Positions 31,016 to 32,397 of a DNA stretch of 32,397 nt are shown here, piece after piece. This DNA comes from Clostridiales bacterium (GTDB lineage Bacteria; Bacillota; Clostridia; HGM11327). The stretch is taken from NCBI GenBank assembly GCA_015056385.1, contig SVGI01000015.1, forward strand, positions 1 to 32,397, read 5' to 3'. The notes under the pieces were generated by a model. It ran no database searches. It was not told the DNA's origin and saw nothing but the letters and a program-made list of their open reading frames with translations. The translations under genes were made by a program, and so were the position numbers. Positions within the stretch are counted from its first letter, which is position 1, and every line of letters begins with the position of its first letter.

Positions 31016-32397
31016 CTATATATTTACCGAATAATCCTTTTTGAACCCGTGCGCCCCAAAAATCTGCCACTTTCCAACTCCCAGGCGTTGTAAAATTGCA
31101 TTTCTTTCTTCGAGGCATAATTTAGGATCTGTATCAACAGAGGTCATTAATATTGGCGCATACTGGTTATATTTTTTCTGCTCTGGTGTAAGTCCATGGG
31201 TGTTAATATAAACATCACCTGTAATAGCAATATGATTTGAATAGTCTATTAAAATGATTTCTCCCGGCAAATGCCCGCCTTTTCCTTCATATACTTCAAA
31301 ATTCAGCTCACCAAAGCTATAGAACCCTATTTGTGTCAATGGCTTATCATAAGAATTGGCGCCTTCCCACAATTTTACAACTTTTTGAGGGTTTACCGAC
31401 CGATATTCGGTAAGAATTTTACAAATATTAATATATGGCTTGTGTAAAGGGTTTTCTTCACGGTATCCGCCGAGTCCGTTATATTCCTTTTCCAAGCACT
31501 TTGCTGTTTTTCCGTTTGCAAACACCTCATCAAACATTGGTAAAAGTCCGCAATGATCTACATCTGCGTGGGTAATAAGTATTTTCTTTTTTATGGTACT
31601 GAATTCAGGAATAATTTCATTAAAGACGTCAATCATTTCCTTTTGATAACAGGCATATCCGCTATCAATGAATAAATACTCTCCTTTACTGTTTATGATT
31701 ATCGTGTTACTGCCACAGGGCGGCTCAATTAAAGTTATTTCCGTATTTTCAGTAATTTTATGTGTACTTATACGCGGTACAAAGTTTTTTCCCTTTGAAA
31801 CACTTAAAAGCTCAGCAAACTTACTTATACTGTCAAACGTTCTATAAGGCGATAAACCTTTTTCGTCCAATGTTTGCATAGCCAGATTCACATTTATTAA
31901 GAGCTCCTGTTTTGCATCTTCTGACAATCCCATCATTTGCGACAGGCCCAAAACATAGGTATTATAAAATATGCTGTTATCATATACATTTTTGGAACGG
32001 TTATAGTCAATAACCCGTACCTTGCACAACTTTTCTGCTTGACTTAAAAAATAAGCAATTTTATCAGAATCGTCAACGTATAATCCCATTTTGAAATATT
32101 GATAATCTGTTCCGTTTTCTTGTGAACTTATATAAGAGATATTAAAGTGAAATTCACTTATAAGCTTGAGAACATCTGTAACACTGCCTGGAACATCTTT
32201 TAAGCAAAACTCTAACAGAACAACGCTTGTTTTGTTGTCGCTGTCATTACCTAAGTATCCGATTTTTTTAAGCTCCAAATCTGCTTTTTTAAGCTGTTCC
32301 TCTGTACCATCAGCGTCAATAAATAATACATGAGAATCAATAGCTTTATTATAATTGACTCGGGTGATATTGATTCCCAATGAGGAAAAACACTCAC
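31016..32397 (-). CDS. Tandem ACT domain-metallo-beta-lactamase-fold protein (5' end cut by window)
   Basis: At least 459 residues; the frame stays open to the right edge, so an apparent TTG start at 32380 is probably internal. The N-terminus is the end of an ACT domain (SSLGINITRVNYNKAIDSHVLFID, given by motif, like the ligand-binding half in prephenate dehydratase). A second ACT domain follows (about residues 50-120 from the TTG: LLEFCLKDVPGSVTDVLKLI). After a helical linker, the metallo-beta-lactamase fold has THADVDHCGL (HxDxDH), KGGHLPGEI, ITGDVYI and FGAHG, a full set of metal ligands. ACT domains usually bind amino acids, so an amino-acid-regulated hydrolase is plausible. The substrate is unknown. 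It ends at TAG 31016. Confidence 0.85.
   Translation of the reverse strand, partial: ECFSSLGINITRVNYNKAIDSHVLFIDADGTEEQLKKADLELKKIGYLGNDSDNKTSVVLLEFCLKDVPGSVTDVLKLISEFHFNISYISSQENGTDYQYFKMGLYVDDSDKIAYFLSQAEKLCKVRVIDYNRSKNVYDNSIFYNTYVLGLSQMMGLSEDAKQELLINVNLAMQTLDEKGLSPYRTFDSISKFAELLSVSKGKNFVPRISTHKITENTEITLIEPPCGSNTIIINSKGEYLFIDSGYACYQKEMIDVFNEIIPEFSTIKKKILITHADVDHCGLLPMFDEVFANGKTAKCLEKEYNGLGGYREENPLHKPYINICKILTEYRSVNPQKVVKLWEGANSYDKPLTQIGFYSFGELNFEVYEGKGGHLPGEIILIDYSNHIAITGDVYINTHGLTPEQKKYNQYAPILMTSVDTDPKLCLEERNAILQRLGVGKWQIFGAHGFKKDYSVNI

Overview
The window looks like chromosomal DNA of a strictly anaerobic, endospore-forming Firmicute of class Clostridia, probably a gut lineage. The evidence is a germination pair (sleB-ypeB) beside a PdaA-type deacetylase, glycyl-radical and superoxide-reductase genes, T-box regulation, consensus AGGAGG-type ribosome sites and sigma-A promoters with 17-base spacers. 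No phage, plasmid or intact transposase genes are visible. Most genes are on the minus strand.

Layout. 1-3409 (-): a catabolic cluster of a short glycyl radical enzyme, its activating enzyme and the start of a Gfo/Idh/MocA dehydrogenase that runs off the left edge. 3425-4027: gene-poor, with a nested inverted-repeat (MITE-like) element. 4038-5925 (-): adenine deaminase. 5922-6213: hairpins and a pyrimidine/purine inverted repeat. 6214-6881 (-): a six-tRNA operon (Pro, Glu, Met/Ile CAU, Asp, Phe, Tyr) with a perfect promoter. 6941-9207 (+): AlaA-type aminotransferase and a DUF4003 protein. 9276-9993: a small duplicated hydrophobic protein (-) and secG (+). 10015-14192 (-): cysS-rmuC-flippase operon. 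14207-15367 (-): D-Ala-D-Ala ligase. 15368-18632: spore genes sleB-ypeB (-) and a divergent PdaA-like deacetylase (+) whose catalytic Asp reads Asn. 18643-21199 (-): GH3/NagZ-like lipoprotein and a HI0933-type flavoprotein. 21212-25112 (-): purine operon purE-purM-purN-purH. 25264-25427 (-): a self-contained mini transcription unit with a 12-codon ORF. 25462-28112 (-): a T-box-controlled HTH-cupin-acyl-CoA synthetase fusion. 28142-29893 (-): AGCS symporter plus a 52-residue protein. 29920-30718 (+): desulfoferrodoxin with a BFD-like tail. 30728-32397 (-): a dehydrogenase remnant and an ACT-ACT-metallo-beta-lactamase-fold protein cut by the right edge.

The most interesting locus is 25462-28112. 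A complete T-box leader, whose specifier reads as the isoleucine codon AUC, precedes an AMP-forming acyl-CoA synthetase rather than a tRNA synthetase or a classical biosynthetic gene. The enzyme resembles medium-chain/branched acyl-CoA synthetases and carries an N-terminal XRE helix-turn-helix and a cupin domain. I infer a role in making isoleucine by activating 2-methylbutyrate, followed by reductive carboxylation. Other points worth checking are the unclassified glycyl radical enzyme, the desulfoferrodoxin-BFD fusion, the Asp-to-Asn deacetylase and the nested repeat element. All calls come from reading the sequence; no database search was possible.
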